NCBI RefSeq assembly: GCF_009739515.1
Contig: NZ_CP046535.1
Location: forward strand, 4,201,501 to 4,265,500
From: Sphingomonas profundi
GTDB taxonomy: Bacteria; Pseudomonadota; Alphaproteobacteria; Sphingomonadales; Sphingomonadaceae
DNA length: 64,000 nt
Reading direction: 5' to 3'
Part shown: positions 17,160 through 25,644 of the stretch, piece by piece
How positions within the stretch are numbered: position 1 is the stretch's first letter
How the letters are laid out: every line of letters starts with the position of its first letter
Program-made: the position numbers and the translations under genes
The notes under the pieces: generated by a model
Told to the model about the DNA's origin: nothing
Database searches by the model: none
Seen by the model: only the letters and a program-made list of their open reading frames with translations

Positions 17160-17762
17160 ATGTCGGACGAGAATATTAACCCGGAGATTGAAGGCATTGT
17201 CGCGCTGACTGCGGACATCGTATCCGCGCACGTCAGCAACAACAACGTCCCGGTCGCGGATCTGCCCACATTGATCAGTTCTGTGTACGCGGCGCTCACC
17301 GGCCTGGACGCGGCGCCCGAGCCCGAGCCCGTCAAGCAGGAACCCGCCGTGTCCCTGCGCGCCTCGGTCAAGCCGGACTATATAGTGTGTCTGGAGGACG
17401 GCAAGAAGCTGAAGATGCTCAAGCGCTATCTGCGCACCAACTTCGACATGAGCCCGGACGAGTATCGTCGGAAGTGGGGCCTCCCGAGCGATTACCCGAT
17501 GGTGGCGCCGAACTATGCCGAGAAGCGTCGGACCCTCGCGCACTCGATTGGCCTGGGTCGCAAGAGCGCTCCGGCAGAGACACCGGCCCCAGAGCCGGAG
17601 CCTGAGGAGGTCGTAGCGCCGGCGCCGAGGGCAAAGCGTGGTCGGCCGGCGAAGGTCGCCGCGCCGGCCCCCACCGAGGAGCCCGTCCGCAAGCCGCGCG
17701 CGAAGAAGGTGAGCGGTGCCGAGGCGCTCGCGAAGGCCCGGGGGGAAACGGTCGAAGGTTGA
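17160..17762 (+). CDS. MucR/Ros-family zinc-finger transcriptional regulator
   Basis: A 200-residue regulator. The N-terminal MucR domain (PEIEGIVALTADIVSAHVSNNNV...LPTLISSVYAAL) leads to PDYIVCLEDGKKLKMLKRYLR and MSPDEYRRKWGLPSDYPMVAPNYAEKR, the Ros/MucR DNA-binding core. The canonical zinc ligands are reduced (one clear Cys in this segment), as in several Ros homologues that lack zinc. A long Pro/Ala/Lys-rich tail with an AT-hook-like KRGRPAK follows. MucR proteins silence AT-rich genes such as surface polysaccharide and other acquired loci, so this copy may regulate island cargo. The start at 17160 has GAAGGG upstream. Confidence 0.88.
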   Translation: MSDENINPEIEGIVALTADIVSAHVSNNNVPVADLPTLISSVYAALTGLDAAPEPEPVKQEPAVSLRASVKPDYIVCLEDGKKLKMLKRYLRTNFDMSPDEYRRKWGLPSDYPMVAPNYAEKRRTLAHSIGLGRKSAPAETPAPEPEPEEVVAPAPRAKRGRPAKVAAPAPTEEPVRKPRAKKVSGAEALAKARGETVEG

Positions 17763-17851
17763 TTTCGAGGGGCGGACGACGGACGAGGCCAAGCCTCGCT
17801 CGTCGCCCTTCATCTCGCTGGCGCCAGTCTCCATCCGTGCTACCGCCACGG

Positions 17852-18078
17852 ATGAAGATAGATGGCACGATCGCCGATAACCTGAGGCTGGCCGTGGGGA
17901 GCGCGAAGCGGCTGCGCGGGCACCCGGTCTATCCCGACACGATCGCCTTCTGGCGCGAGCTTCTTGACAAGGCTGCCGTGCACGGGGCAATACCGCCGGG
18001 CCAGCGCTCGCAGCGCTCGAAACCTTGCTCGAGACGCTCGAGCGCGAGCTTGCGGGTCGGCCTCCGCCGACCACGTAA
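17852..18078 (+). pseudogene. Short frameshifted ORF downstream of mucR
   Basis: The frame beginning MKIDGTIADNLRLAVG continues through FWRELLDKA; then the natural-looking continuation (ARGNTAGPALAALETLLETLERELAG, ending at 18078) is in another frame. One extra base near 17985 would give a ~75-residue helical protein. No family recognised. Whether the indel is real or a sequence error cannot be told here. Confidence 0.4.
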
Positions 18079-18113
18079 GGAGTCCCGGGCGGCCGGTCGT
18101 ATGTGGGGCCGCT

Positions 18114-18326
18114 TTACGCCGCGATCGCTTCTGTGCCCGACAACGCCGTATCCACGCCGGCTAACGCCGCCCGCGCCACCGCCGCCGCATGCTGCCGCCC
18201 GTAGGCCGGGCTCCCGCCAAACGCCTCGCGCAACACCCGATCGGTGACGCACGCCAGCTCCTGCGGGTCTGGCGACCTGCCCTCGATAATGCACGCCAGC
18301 AGGGCGCGCGGGAATATGCGGTGCAT
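18114..18326 (-). CDS. Small hypothetical protein
   Basis: A 70-residue protein starting MHRIFPRALLACIIEGRS. The start at 18326 is supported by a strong AAGGAGAG site just upstream. It contains helices PDPQELACVTDRVLREAFGG and AAAVARAALAGVDTAL. No known family. Confidence 0.6.
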   Translation of the reverse strand: MHRIFPRALLACIIEGRSPDPQELACVTDRVLREAFGGSPAYGRQHAAAVARAALAGVDTALSGTEAIAA

Positions 18327-18507
18327 CGTCGCTCTCCTTTTGTGCCCGCCGCTCGGTGGCCCGCGGTTAGTCAGCCACATAGCAAGTTCTTGCGGAATTC
18401 GCGACGGCTTCGGCACGCCGCGGGCGGTGCCTTCCCCAGCGACCGCCTACGCAGGCCCTCAACTGCTTTGACAGCCGCTGTCAGACGCAGCGGTGACGGC
18501 TCTGGGA

Positions 18508-18984
18508 TTATGGGGCCGAGGACGGCTTGCGGCGTCTTGTAGGTCGGCCTGCCCGATCAGACCGTCCGTGACCGCCCAACCTCCGCCTTATTTCCCGCCT
18601 TCCCGGCGGAATCCTCCTGATCGCCGCGGCGTACTCAGCCGCCAGCACGATCACCCAAAACTCCACGCCGGCCCACTCGCCCTTGGCGGCGCCCTGCGCC
18701 ACGTCCATCGCTAGGAACGCGACCGCCAGCAGTCGGAACACCATAGAGCTGCGTGTCGGCCAGTCGGCCCGCAGCGACGCGGTGACCATCATCACCACGC
18801 TCATCACGCCGAACATGATGGCGGAGCCGAGGGTGTCGGCCCGCCACAGCCCGTCCAGCGCGGCGACGAACCAGAACAGGCGCGACACTGCGTACTGGGT
18901 CTGGCCAATGCGCTGGCAGAGCTTGACGATCGGCGGGACGAACAGGGTGGCGCCGATCCAGCAGTCGATGCGGGCAAGGATCAT
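18508..18984 (-). CDS. Polytopic membrane protein of unknown function
   Basis: A 158-residue protein with about four hydrophobic segments (LFVPPIVKL, SRLFWFVAALDGLW, AIMFGVMSVVMMVTASL, GVEFWVIVLAAEYAAAI) and an Arg-rich cytoplasmic tail. It resembles small island-encoded inner-membrane proteins; no family recognised. The ATG is immediately preceded in the mRNA by a run of nine C (G9 on the + strand), with no ordinary ribosome-binding site, so tract length could affect initiation. Confidence 0.6.
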   Translation of the reverse strand: MILARIDCWIGATLFVPPIVKLCQRIGQTQYAVSRLFWFVAALDGLWRADTLGSAIMFGVMSVVMMVTASLRADWPTRSSMVFRLLAVAFLAMDVAQGAAKGEWAGVEFWVIVLAAEYAAAIRRIPPGRREIRRRLGGHGRSDRAGRPTRRRKPSSAP

Positions 18985-18993
18985 GGGGGGGGG
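18985..18993. repeat. G9 homopolymer touching the start codon of 18508-18984
   Basis: Nine consecutive G (C on the sense strand) lie directly against the ATG of the membrane-protein gene. Such tracts are slippage-prone; the effect here would be on leader length or translation initiation. Confidence 0.6.
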
Positions 18994-19356
18994 ATGTAAG
19001 GCGTCGTGGGTGGATGTGCCATCCGTGGGAAAGCGGAGCTTGCCAGGCAGATTGGGCAGCTCGGCGCCAGGCTGGCCTAAAAGGCAGGTCTGCGGATCCC
19101 ACCAGCGGCCATTGTGACGCGGACTTCAGACACTTGGACAGCAGCGAAAAACTGTCGGGTGATCGTTAATGTCAGCGCCGACTGGTTTTGACACTTGAGT
19201 TATGAGCTGAAAGAATGATCAAGTCGGGGGGGGGGGGACGCAGCAGTTATTCGCACCGGTTGATAGCACCGTGTCTTCGTTCGATGCCCATGCGACGAGC
19301 GGTGCCGCTAAGATTGCAGCATGGACGAAACCTAAATAAGGAGCGATGATCGAGCG
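18994..19356. promoter_or_regulatory. Promoter-side gap with a G12 homopolymer upstream of the AAA-DUF4435 gene
   Basis: A region of about 360 bases without a supported gene. It contains a run of 12 G at 19226-19237, about 120 bases before the ATPase start, and AAGGAG at 19338-19343. Long poly-G tracts at this distance can change promoter spacing when they slip. No -35/-10 pair was identified with confidence. Confidence 0.45.
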
Positions 19357-20873
19357 ATGGCAATCACATACAACATCGGCTTTCAGACTCCGACCAGCTA
19401 TGTCTCTCTCCCAATTTCGGCAGGCTCCACAACGTTGGTTGCTGGTCCAAATGGGGTTGGGAAATCTGCGCTGCTCGCTGCTTTGTTTCGCTCTCTACCA
19501 CAGGGGGTAGCAACATATTTGCCAGGACATCGCCAGATAAACTTCAATAACGGCTGGGAGACAATAGGCCAGGACGCTGCTCAACTCGTCAAGAACATGT
19601 TCCAGCATGTTGATGCTTTCAACCGTTATAAAGGCGCTTGGGCGGAGGACCAGTTTAAGACGACCGTCCGCCGGCTTCTACATGCCGAGGCAGCGTACAA
19701 TCGCGACTTTCGGCATAGCTTTGCGCAAGGTTATTACGACAGCAGGGAGGCAGGATCACTACGGCTAAGCCCGATAGACACGTTAAACCTAGTTTTTGAA
19801 GGCGCTCGTCTCCCTGTACGATTTACGTTGACGGCGGATGGCCTTTCCGCAGCGCGGGAGGGAGCGACATACCCTATTGACGCAATGTCTGATGGAGAGC
19901 GAGCTGCACTCTTTATTGTCTCGGTTATTGTTACTCATCAGACGATACCGTTGTTCTGATTGATGAGCCAGAAAAACATTTACATCCTAGCATTACCGCC
20001 CTTTTATTGGATGCGTGCATCAGGGCCCGACCAGAAGTCTCGATTGTTGTTTCATCTCATGACGTGTTCCTAATTGAGAGATTATCCCCGACACACGTCA
20101 TACATATCCGAAACTCAACCGTAACAAACATAAATCCGGAACATCGTGTTTTTGATGCTCGTGTTATCGAAGATATAGAAAGCGTCCCCGAAGACCTGAG
20201 AACAGCCCTCCTAGGATCAAGGCGGGAGATCCTATTTGTTGAAGGAGAAGGTGGATCGCGCGACTTAGCGCTTTACAGCCATGTGTACGAAAGCGTTAAG
20301 GTTGCTCCCCGGGGAGGGCATGGAAAGGTACAAGAGGCTGTTGGTGCTTTAAAGAGTCTCGTGGAGCAACATTGGCTTGTTCCGTATGTAATTATAGATG
20401 GCGACGGGCGTAGTTTCGACGAGCGGATGAGACTCGCAGCGAAAAATATCTTTGTGCTTCCAAACCCGACCATCGAAAACATATTTTTCTATGACGAGAT
20501 GATATCGTGTTTTGTTGATGCTGATATTGCGTTCTCGGGTGGACCGACACTTGAAGCTCGGATCGCGACAATGGCTGATCGTTGCAGGGAAACTGCCGCT
20601 AGGGACAAACCTGAGATCATTGCTCTTAGAACTAGTTGGCTTTTAGAGCGTACGTTAAGCGAGGCAAAGCTCAGCCCGTCAGCTATCAAGGCTGCTCACC
20701 TGACACCAATTACAATAGACCTTCGTAGCATTGAGCAACTCGCCCGAAGAGAGATAGAGCTTGTTATTGATAGTGGAGACTGGCGAAGAATACTTCAATG
20801 TATACCTATAAAGAAAACTGGGTTACCCAATGAGGCGGCAAAGGCATTGGGCGCGTCATCCTTTGCCGAGTAA
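19357..20873 (+). pseudogene. AAA ATPase-DUF4435 (TOPRIM) protein, frameshifted; OLD/PARIS-like
   Basis: The first frame (19357-19959) carries Walker A (GPNGVGKSALLAAL) and an ABC-type signature (DAMSDGERAALFIVSVIV), then stops. The second frame supplies Walker B (VVLIDEPEKHLHP, from about 19943), an H-loop-like IVVSSHDVFLIE and a DUF4435/TOPRIM-like domain (ILFVEGEGGSRDLALY, VIIDGDGRSFDE, FVLPNPTIENIF). Adding one base near 19944 restores a ~505-residue protein. The ATPase-plus-DUF4435 order is that of OLD-type nucleases and of PARIS AriA/AriB (also known as fusions), so anti-phage defence is the likely role. The gene is clearly more AT-rich than its neighbours, a sign of transfer. It is either inactivated or a sequence error. 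Confidence 0.75.
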
Positions 20874-21237
20874 TGCTCGGTAATCATCCGACAATTTGAT
20901 ATAAGGTCCGATTTTGGGAACCGGACGCTAAGTGCAATCAGACAACAACTACCAATTCTCGCGTAAGCGAGAGCATGCCGGGCTATAAGCGTACAAGCAT
21001 CACGTTCTATCTACATCAATCATTGGCGGCCTATCCATCTTGCATGTAGACGTTGGTGTCAAAACCGAGCGGTTGTGACGCCATAGTCACGTCGCTTTGC
21101 ACTGCGTCGCCGCGCAACACCCCCCTGGTCCACTCCGCCCCCTCCCGCTATCGACCCCTTAACACCACCAGCGGCGCCGGAGCCGCGGCCCAGCGCCTCC
21201 CTTCCACCGCCGCGCCAGCAGCGCAGAGGACACGAGA
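20874..21237. other. Intergenic region, nothing identified
   Basis: About 360 bases following the ATPase gene. Composition returns from AT-rich to GC-rich around 21080, indicating another cargo junction. No supported ORF, RNA or terminator was found. Confidence 0.4.
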
Positions 21238-21573
21238 ATGCCCCTACCCACCGGCCTATACAAGCTGGCCATAGAGACCCCCGCCGGCACCGACTACGGC
21301 GTCGCTTATCTCTCCGCCGACGCCAAGCTGCGCGGCGGCGACAGCGGCATGGCCTACGTGGGCACGTACCGCCAGGTTGGCGACCTGTTCACCGCCGAGC
21401 TGTGCGTCACGCAGCATCGGCACGTGCCGGGCGTCACCTCGGCGCTGGGCTACAACGACCTTGTGGTGCAGCTGGAGGGGGTGGCGGGCGACTACGCCGC
21501 CGAGGTGCGCGGCAGCAGCCGGGAGGTGCCGAGCGTGCGGTTCTCGGCGAGGTTGTCGCATATTGCGGATTGA
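21238..21573 (+). CDS. GrlR-like small regulator/lipocalin-fold protein
   Basis: A 111-residue protein. The pattern GLYKLAIETPAGTDYGVAYL, then KLRGGDSGMAYVGTYRQVGD and LVVQLEGVAGDY matches the GrlR family (named after the negative regulator of the LEE type III secretion system). These have a small beta-barrel fold and in most bacteria no link to T3SS. No T3SS genes are present, so the inherited name should not be read as function; it probably binds a small ligand. Stand-alone gene. Confidence 0.7.
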   Translation: MPLPTGLYKLAIETPAGTDYGVAYLSADAKLRGGDSGMAYVGTYRQVGDLFTAELCVTQHRHVPGVTSALGYNDLVVQLEGVAGDYAAEVRGSSREVPSVRFSARLSHIAD

Positions 21574-21708
21574 GATCCCGACGAGCGGCGTGGCGTCCTT
21601 GTCGGATGGCAGGAGCCGAACGATAGGGTCGGGGCATGGCGCGGACCAGCCTGCTCAACCCGGGTGTCGGCTTCCGGGTTATTTAAAGTAGAAGTGGACG
21701 TTTACAGC

Positions 21709-22467
21709 TCAGCGGGGAGCCAGCACAACTTCCATGCCTACGCGTGCGTCTGTAACCACCTCGGTACCAGTTCCGCCATTCATAAGCGTGATCATCTGCG
21801 ACCAAACCTGCGGTTGTTCCGAAGTGGCGGCCGGATCGAATACGCGCACTATGCGTGACACGCGCAGGCCTAGCGCAGCAGCGTAGGCCTCGGCTTCTTC
21901 CTTAGCCTTTGCAATCGCTTGAGATATAGCTGCGCGTCGCGCGGCGGTGTCATCACGAAGGGAGAGTGTCGGGGGTTGAGCAGTGACGTCCTCCCTGTCG
22001 AGGAGAACCTGACGTACGGAGGCTAGGCGGTTCATGTCGGTAAGCTCGATCTGGACGCCGACCGTGGCAATCTTTTGCTGCCGAGCCATCGCGAGCAGCG
22101 CTGCCGCACCCGCAGGATTTGGGGTCTCATCGTCAGAGTAAGCTTCGTTGCCGATGAACCCGATCTGCGATGTAACCGGCGGCAACACCGTGATTGCTGC
22201 GTCAGGCACTCCCACGCTCCGCAGCTTAGCCTGAAGGTCGCGTTGCGCCGCATCGCACGCGTTGCGAGCGGCGGCTGCGCTATTGGCCCGGGCCGTAACG
22301 GTGAGGCGGAAGCGTGCAGTCTCGGGTCGGCTACGCACCTGTCCCATTCCCGCGGCCTGCGCGAGAACCTCTCCGGGTGCGAGGACGACTTGACTTGCGT
22401 TCTGTGCCGCAAGCGGCGATGCGGCGATCAGAGCCGTAGCTATAATTAACAGCAAACTTGTCCGCAT
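21709..22467 (-). CDS. SIMPL-domain (DUF541) periplasmic protein
   Basis: A 252-residue secreted protein. The signal peptide MRTSLLLIIATALIAASPLAAQ justifies the start at 22467 over the longer frame from 22518. The SIMPL/DUF541 domain follows: AQAAGMGQVRSRPETARFRLTVTARA at the N-terminus, an ARNACDAAQRDLQAKLRSVGV helix and the C-terminal AIAKAKEEAEAYAAALGLRVSRIVRVFD. The family is periplasmic or outer-membrane associated, with poorly defined roles in oxidative stress or signalling. It has a normal length and no visible decay. Confidence 0.87.
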   Translation of the reverse strand: MRTSLLLIIATALIAASPLAAQNASQVVLAPGEVLAQAAGMGQVRSRPETARFRLTVTARANSAAAARNACDAAQRDLQAKLRSVGVPDAAITVLPPVTSQIGFIGNEAYSDDETPNPAGAAALLAMARQQKIATVGVQIELTDMNRLASVRQVLLDREDVTAQPPTLSLRDDTAARRAAISQAIAKAKEEAEAYAAALGLRVSRIVRVFDPAATSEQPQVWSQMITLMNGGTGTEVVTDARVGMEVVLAPR

Positions 22468-22613
22468 CTGCCCAACCCCGCACAATATAGATAGAAGCGA
22501 CGCTCCCTTACCTAGCAATGGCCCGGTTCCGGCAAGCAGGTCAACGGTGCAGATCGCGAGCGATCCCAGGCGCAGGCTTGATGCCGGGGGCTATTCGGTT
22601 GAAGGCGTGGAAC

Positions 22614-23105
22614 ATGACCAACGTTCGGCAAGACAGGCTGTACGATCGGGCAAGCGCGATCCTGGACGGCAACGCTGTCGGCCTCGGCGAGCCGATGCTC
22701 TGGCACCTCGCGCTGAGGCGCCACACGGAGGCCATGCTCGCGCTCTCCGGGCGCATAAGGCCGGCGGGCAAGCCCGCGGACCCATATTCGCAAATAGGGC
22801 TGGAGCGACGCGCGTTCCGCCTGGGCAACGAGCGTGCCGCTCAGAACTTGGCGATGACGCACTTCAACAAGCGCGATCTGGCCGGCTACCGGCATTGGCT
22901 CAGACGAGCTGCCCGCGCTGGCGATGAGGAAGCCGCGCTGGAGGTGAGGCGGTTCGAGACGAGGCTGCCGCACGCCGCCGCGGGCGATATCGGGCGCCGC
23001 CGCCCATACCGCCGGAGCGACGGATTGTGGTCCGGGAACCGACGCGCCAGCAAGGCGACGAAGTGGTACCCTCCCGATCCATTCCAACCCCGCGGCGAGC
23101 AGTAA
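22614..23105 (+). CDS. Sel1/TPR-like repeat protein
   Basis: About 163 residues from the ATG at 22614 (MTNVRQDRLYDRAS); the frame is open from 22518. Two helix-turn-helix repeats are visible (GLERRAFRLGNERAAQNLAMTHF and LAGYRHWLRRAARAGDEEAALEVRRFE), fitting the Sel1 subgroup of TPR repeats (A..LG..Y..G...DY..A..W...AA..G). The C-terminal tail is basic. Such proteins mediate protein contacts; no partner is evident. Confidence 0.6.
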   Translation: MTNVRQDRLYDRASAILDGNAVGLGEPMLWHLALRRHTEAMLALSGRIRPAGKPADPYSQIGLERRAFRLGNERAAQNLAMTHFNKRDLAGYRHWLRRAARAGDEEAALEVRRFETRLPHAAAGDIGRRRPYRRSDGLWSGNRRASKATKWYPPDPFQPRGEQ

Positions 23106-23261
23106 CGGCCGTATGCGCACGGGATTGACGCTGGGCGCAGCCGCACTTCGCGAACGACCAGCCGACTGTTGCGGCGGGGCTGCGGCGGGGTTGGCAACCC
23201 CCTGGCACGGCAGCAACCCCGCCGAGAATGTAGAGCCATGACAACGGTATAGGTTAGGCTG

Positions 23262-23402
23262 GCGGGTTGCGGGGTTGGCGGGGTTGTTTTGCGTGTATTT
23301 TCACTAGCGCCCGCCAGCCAGCTTGCGCGCCGGCAGGCCATGTGCCAGCCGGCCGCCCTTACCTTCTAATTAGAAACAACCCCGCGACCCCGCCAACCCC
23401 GC
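23262..23402. repeat. GC-rich inverted repeat with 84-base centre containing ACCTTCTAAT
   Basis: The left arm (23262-23289, GGGGTTG-type units) and right arm (23374-23402, CAACCCC-type units) are imperfect reverse complements with a 12-bp perfect outer match. The centre carries ACCTTCTAAT at 23361-23370, adjoining a TTCTAATTAGAA palindrome. The same plan, including the 10-mer, recurs inverted at 39240-39383. The rest of the 23106-23599 gap has no supported gene. Confidence 0.6.
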
Positions 23403-23599
23403 AAAGGACGGAAATCCGCCATTCTGCGGGTGCCGCAGCCCCGCCCGCAACCCCGCCAGCCCCGCCAGCCGGCCTACGCAGACGGCAGAGCTATGGCTCT
23501 CGTGCGCGACGACGTTGGCCCTCGCGGGTATCGGCTGTGCGGGGAGCCTGGCAGTTCGAGGATCGGCGGCTGCTCCGCGGGGGTGACCTACAGCATGTC

Positions 23600-23824
23600 T
23601 CACCCCCTCTCCATCGGCACCGGCACCATCCGCGCGTGCCCACGCCGCCGGCAGCCGCGGCACACCAGCCGCAGCTCCGCTCGCGCGATCGGCACCGGCA
23701 GCGGGAACATGCGCCGCAGCTCCTCTGCGTCCACGGTGCGCGCGCGCCCGCACTTGCACTCCACCCGGCACTGCGCGCCGTTGGCCCCGAAGCTGAAGGT
23801 CGTGTCGAACCGCGCCGTGGTCAC
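23600..23824 (-). CDS. Small zinc-ribbon-like protein
   Basis: A 74-residue protein. The GTG start overlaps the upstream gene stop (GTGA), showing coupling. It has the four-cysteine pattern ECKCGR...LVCRGCRR spaced by ~35 residues, likely a zinc ribbon. No further identity. Confidence 0.55.
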   Translation of the reverse strand: MTTARFDTTFSFGANGAQCRVECKCGRARTVDAEELRRMFPLPVPIARAELRLVCRGCRRRGHARMVPVPMERG

Positions 23825-24150
23825 AGCTGCCCGAACAGGGGCAGCGGCTCGGGCAGACGCACCGTCAACGCCGAGTCCTCCACGTCGCTGATCGTGATCC
23901 ACTCCACCGCCCAGTCCAGCGTCACCACGTCGCTGGCGCCAGTGTTGCGCACGCGCGTGATCGCGGCGCCCTCCACCTCCACGGCGAAGCGGTAGCTGCC
24001 CTCGTTGTAGGTGCCCAGCAACAGCGTGCCGTCCGAGGTGGCCACGCGGAAGCGCCGGTCCGCCCAGCCCACCGGCACCCGCAGAGTGGTGGTGATGTCG
24101 CCCGACACGCTGACGCGCTCGTGCGGCTGGCCTTGCAGGGTGAGGTTCAT
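23821..24150 (-). CDS. Hypothetical protein, beta-rich, phage-like size
   Basis: A 109-residue protein starting MNLTLQGQPHERVSVSGD. It is dominated by beta-strand-like segments (TTTLRVPVGWADRRFRV, LLLGTYNEGSYRFAVEVEG), suggesting a small beta-sandwich. It is translationally coupled to the zinc-ribbon gene downstream. Not recognised. Confidence 0.6.
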   Translation of the reverse strand: MNLTLQGQPHERVSVSGDITTTLRVPVGWADRRFRVATSDGTLLLGTYNEGSYRFAVEVEGAAITRVRNTGASDVVTLDWAVEWITISDVEDSALTVRLPEPLPLFGQL

Positions 24151-24281
24151 GAGTCGTGTCCTCCGGTGGCGGAGATTAGAACATAGCAGGAACACGACTC
24201 AAGCCTTTGCCCCGCGGCCCGCGTGATTCGGCCTCGCCAATGGACCGGACACACCGGCCGCGGGCGTGTTATGGTGGCCGA

Positions 24282-24548
24282 ATGGACTTCGATCAGCTTC
24301 TCTTTCGCTTCTTCGGCACCGCCGACCTGGAAGCGCTATCGCCCGATGCTTTGGTGGCGGGCACCACCCGCCTGCGGCTCCAGTTCGCGCTGGAGAAGGA
24401 CGAGGAGCAGCGCTTCGGCCTATGGTGCCTGATGTACATGCTGGGCGCCGCGCCGGAAGTGGATGAGGCGTTCACCAGCGAGGACGACCGCGAGGCCGCA
24501 CGCGAGTTTGCCGACAGCGTGGACGCGGAGATGGACGAGGCGGAGTAG
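24282..24548 (+). CDS. Small acidic hypothetical protein
   Basis: An 88-residue, strongly acidic protein (MDFDQLLFRFFGTADLEAL..., ending DSVDAEMDEAE), all helical in appearance. Its ATG at 24282 is divergent from the 23821-24150 gene. No family recognised. Confidence 0.6.
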   Translation: MDFDQLLFRFFGTADLEALSPDALVAGTTRLRLQFALEKDEEQRFGLWCLMYMLGAAPEVDEAFTSEDDREAAREFADSVDAEMDEAE

Positions 24549-24581
24549 CACAGAATTAGCACTTCGGCACAAGCGGCGGCG

Positions 24582-24893
24582 TCAGGACGCCCACCAGCCG
24601 TTCTGCTCCAGCCAGTCCGCTACCGCCTCCTCGTCATCCTCCGACCCCGGCACGCGCAATGTCTCGCGTCCGTCCGGCCGCACCACGAACGTCGGGTCGT
24701 ACGATCCGCCGCCCGGCAGATACTTGTGGCGCGACAGCAGGAGATAGCCGCGATACGGCCCGTTCCGGATCACGGCCAGGCTGTTGCCCGGCCCCACCTC
24801 CCGGCGCTGCCCGTCGTTCAGGCGTATCTGCACGATCACGTCGGACGTCACCCAGCGGCACCGCTGCTGGTAAAGGTAGCGGGCATAAGCCAT
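24582..24893 (-). CDS. Hypothetical protein
   Basis: A 103-residue protein from MAYARYLYQQRCRWV. Contains a beta-rich central part (VIVQIRLNDGQRREVGPGNSLAVI) and ends EEAVADWLEQNGWWAS. Convergent with the acidic protein gene. Not recognised. Confidence 0.55.
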   Translation of the reverse strand: MAYARYLYQQRCRWVTSDVIVQIRLNDGQRREVGPGNSLAVIRNGPYRGYLLLSRHKYLPGGGSYDPTFVVRPDGRETLRVPGSEDDEEAVADWLEQNGWWAS

Positions 24894-24962
24894 CTCCTGA
24901 TTGATCCTGGATCGAGGCGTGCCGGAACTCTTGCAATAGGCTGGCCAGCACCAGACGTGCAT

Positions 24963-25133
24963 TCACTCGGGAGCGTTTTCGCCCTCATCAGGCAGGCCGA
25001 TGCTGAGCTTGTCAGCTTCATCCAATTCTTTCGCCGAGCCCTTACCCGCATCGCGGTTCGGCGTGTTGACGCGCGCGTCTCGGTTGATGCCCGTGATGTC
25101 AGAACGGGGACCGGATGGCGGCGGCTTAGACAA
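24963..25133 (-). CDS. Putative small disordered protein
   Basis: About 56 residues if it starts at TTG 25133 (SKPPPSGPRSDITGINRDARVNTPN...). It is hydrophilic, with regular Asp/Asn/Arg motifs, and ends LSIGLPDEGENAPE. Start and reality are uncertain; listed because the composition is protein-like and the position fits a downstream partner of unknown minus-strand genes. Confidence 0.3.
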   Translation of the reverse strand: MSKPPPSGPRSDITGINRDARVNTPNRDAGKGSAKELDEADKLSIGLPDEGENAPE

Positions 25134-25339
25134 GGAGTGTCTCCTCAGGTGAGGCACGGCAGTATCGTGCAAGTTGTGGACCGGGGACGTTCGGTCGATT
25201 GCACCAGCGGACGGCCCGCTGACCATGTTGTCACATGGCCTTCAAGGTGGTGCTCGTCGGCTGGGCAGGGGGTGGGGCAAGACCAGCCGACGAACACTAC
25301 CCGCGATACTTCAATTTGAAAGCCAGGATTTGATGTGGA

Positions 25340-25624
25340 TCAGTTAAATCGACGCGTTAATTCTAGCGGAGTCAAAGGCGGCGCTGATCCATCGGTGAGC
25401 GCCTGCAATTGGTCAGCGAGAGCGCTGAACGTGAGACCCTGAAGATAGAGCCGCTCTCGCTCTACTAAATCCTCCGATCTCGTTGCCGCCAAATGGCACT
25501 GCATCGCTTCGAAACGCAGACGAACGATGTCCATCCTGACCTCGCAAATAGCGGGCTCATCGCTGAGCAGCCAGTCGGGTAGTTCATCGCATGAATAGCA
25601 GTAGCAGTTGTTATCTTGGATCAA
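25340..25624 (-). CDS. Hypothetical protein with N-terminal Cys cluster
   Basis: A 94-residue protein, MIQDNNCYCYSCDELPDW..., with CYCYSC near the N-terminus (possible metal site) and a long helix (MDIVRLRFEAMQCHLAATRSEDLVERERLYLQ; quoted here only as positions ~31-62). It is immediately downstream (21 bases) of the Crp/Fnr gene on the same strand, so probably cotranscribed. Confidence 0.55.
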   Translation of the reverse strand: MIQDNNCYCYSCDELPDWLLSDEPAICEVRMDIVRLRFEAMQCHLAATRSEDLVERERLYLQGLTFSALADQLQALTDGSAPPLTPLELTRRFN

Positions 25625-25644
25625 GACTTACACGAGTCTTGACG

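Noticed and set aside
21238-21573. Type III secretion locus suggested by the GrlR-like protein
   Set aside because: No secretion apparatus, chaperone or effector genes anywhere in the window.
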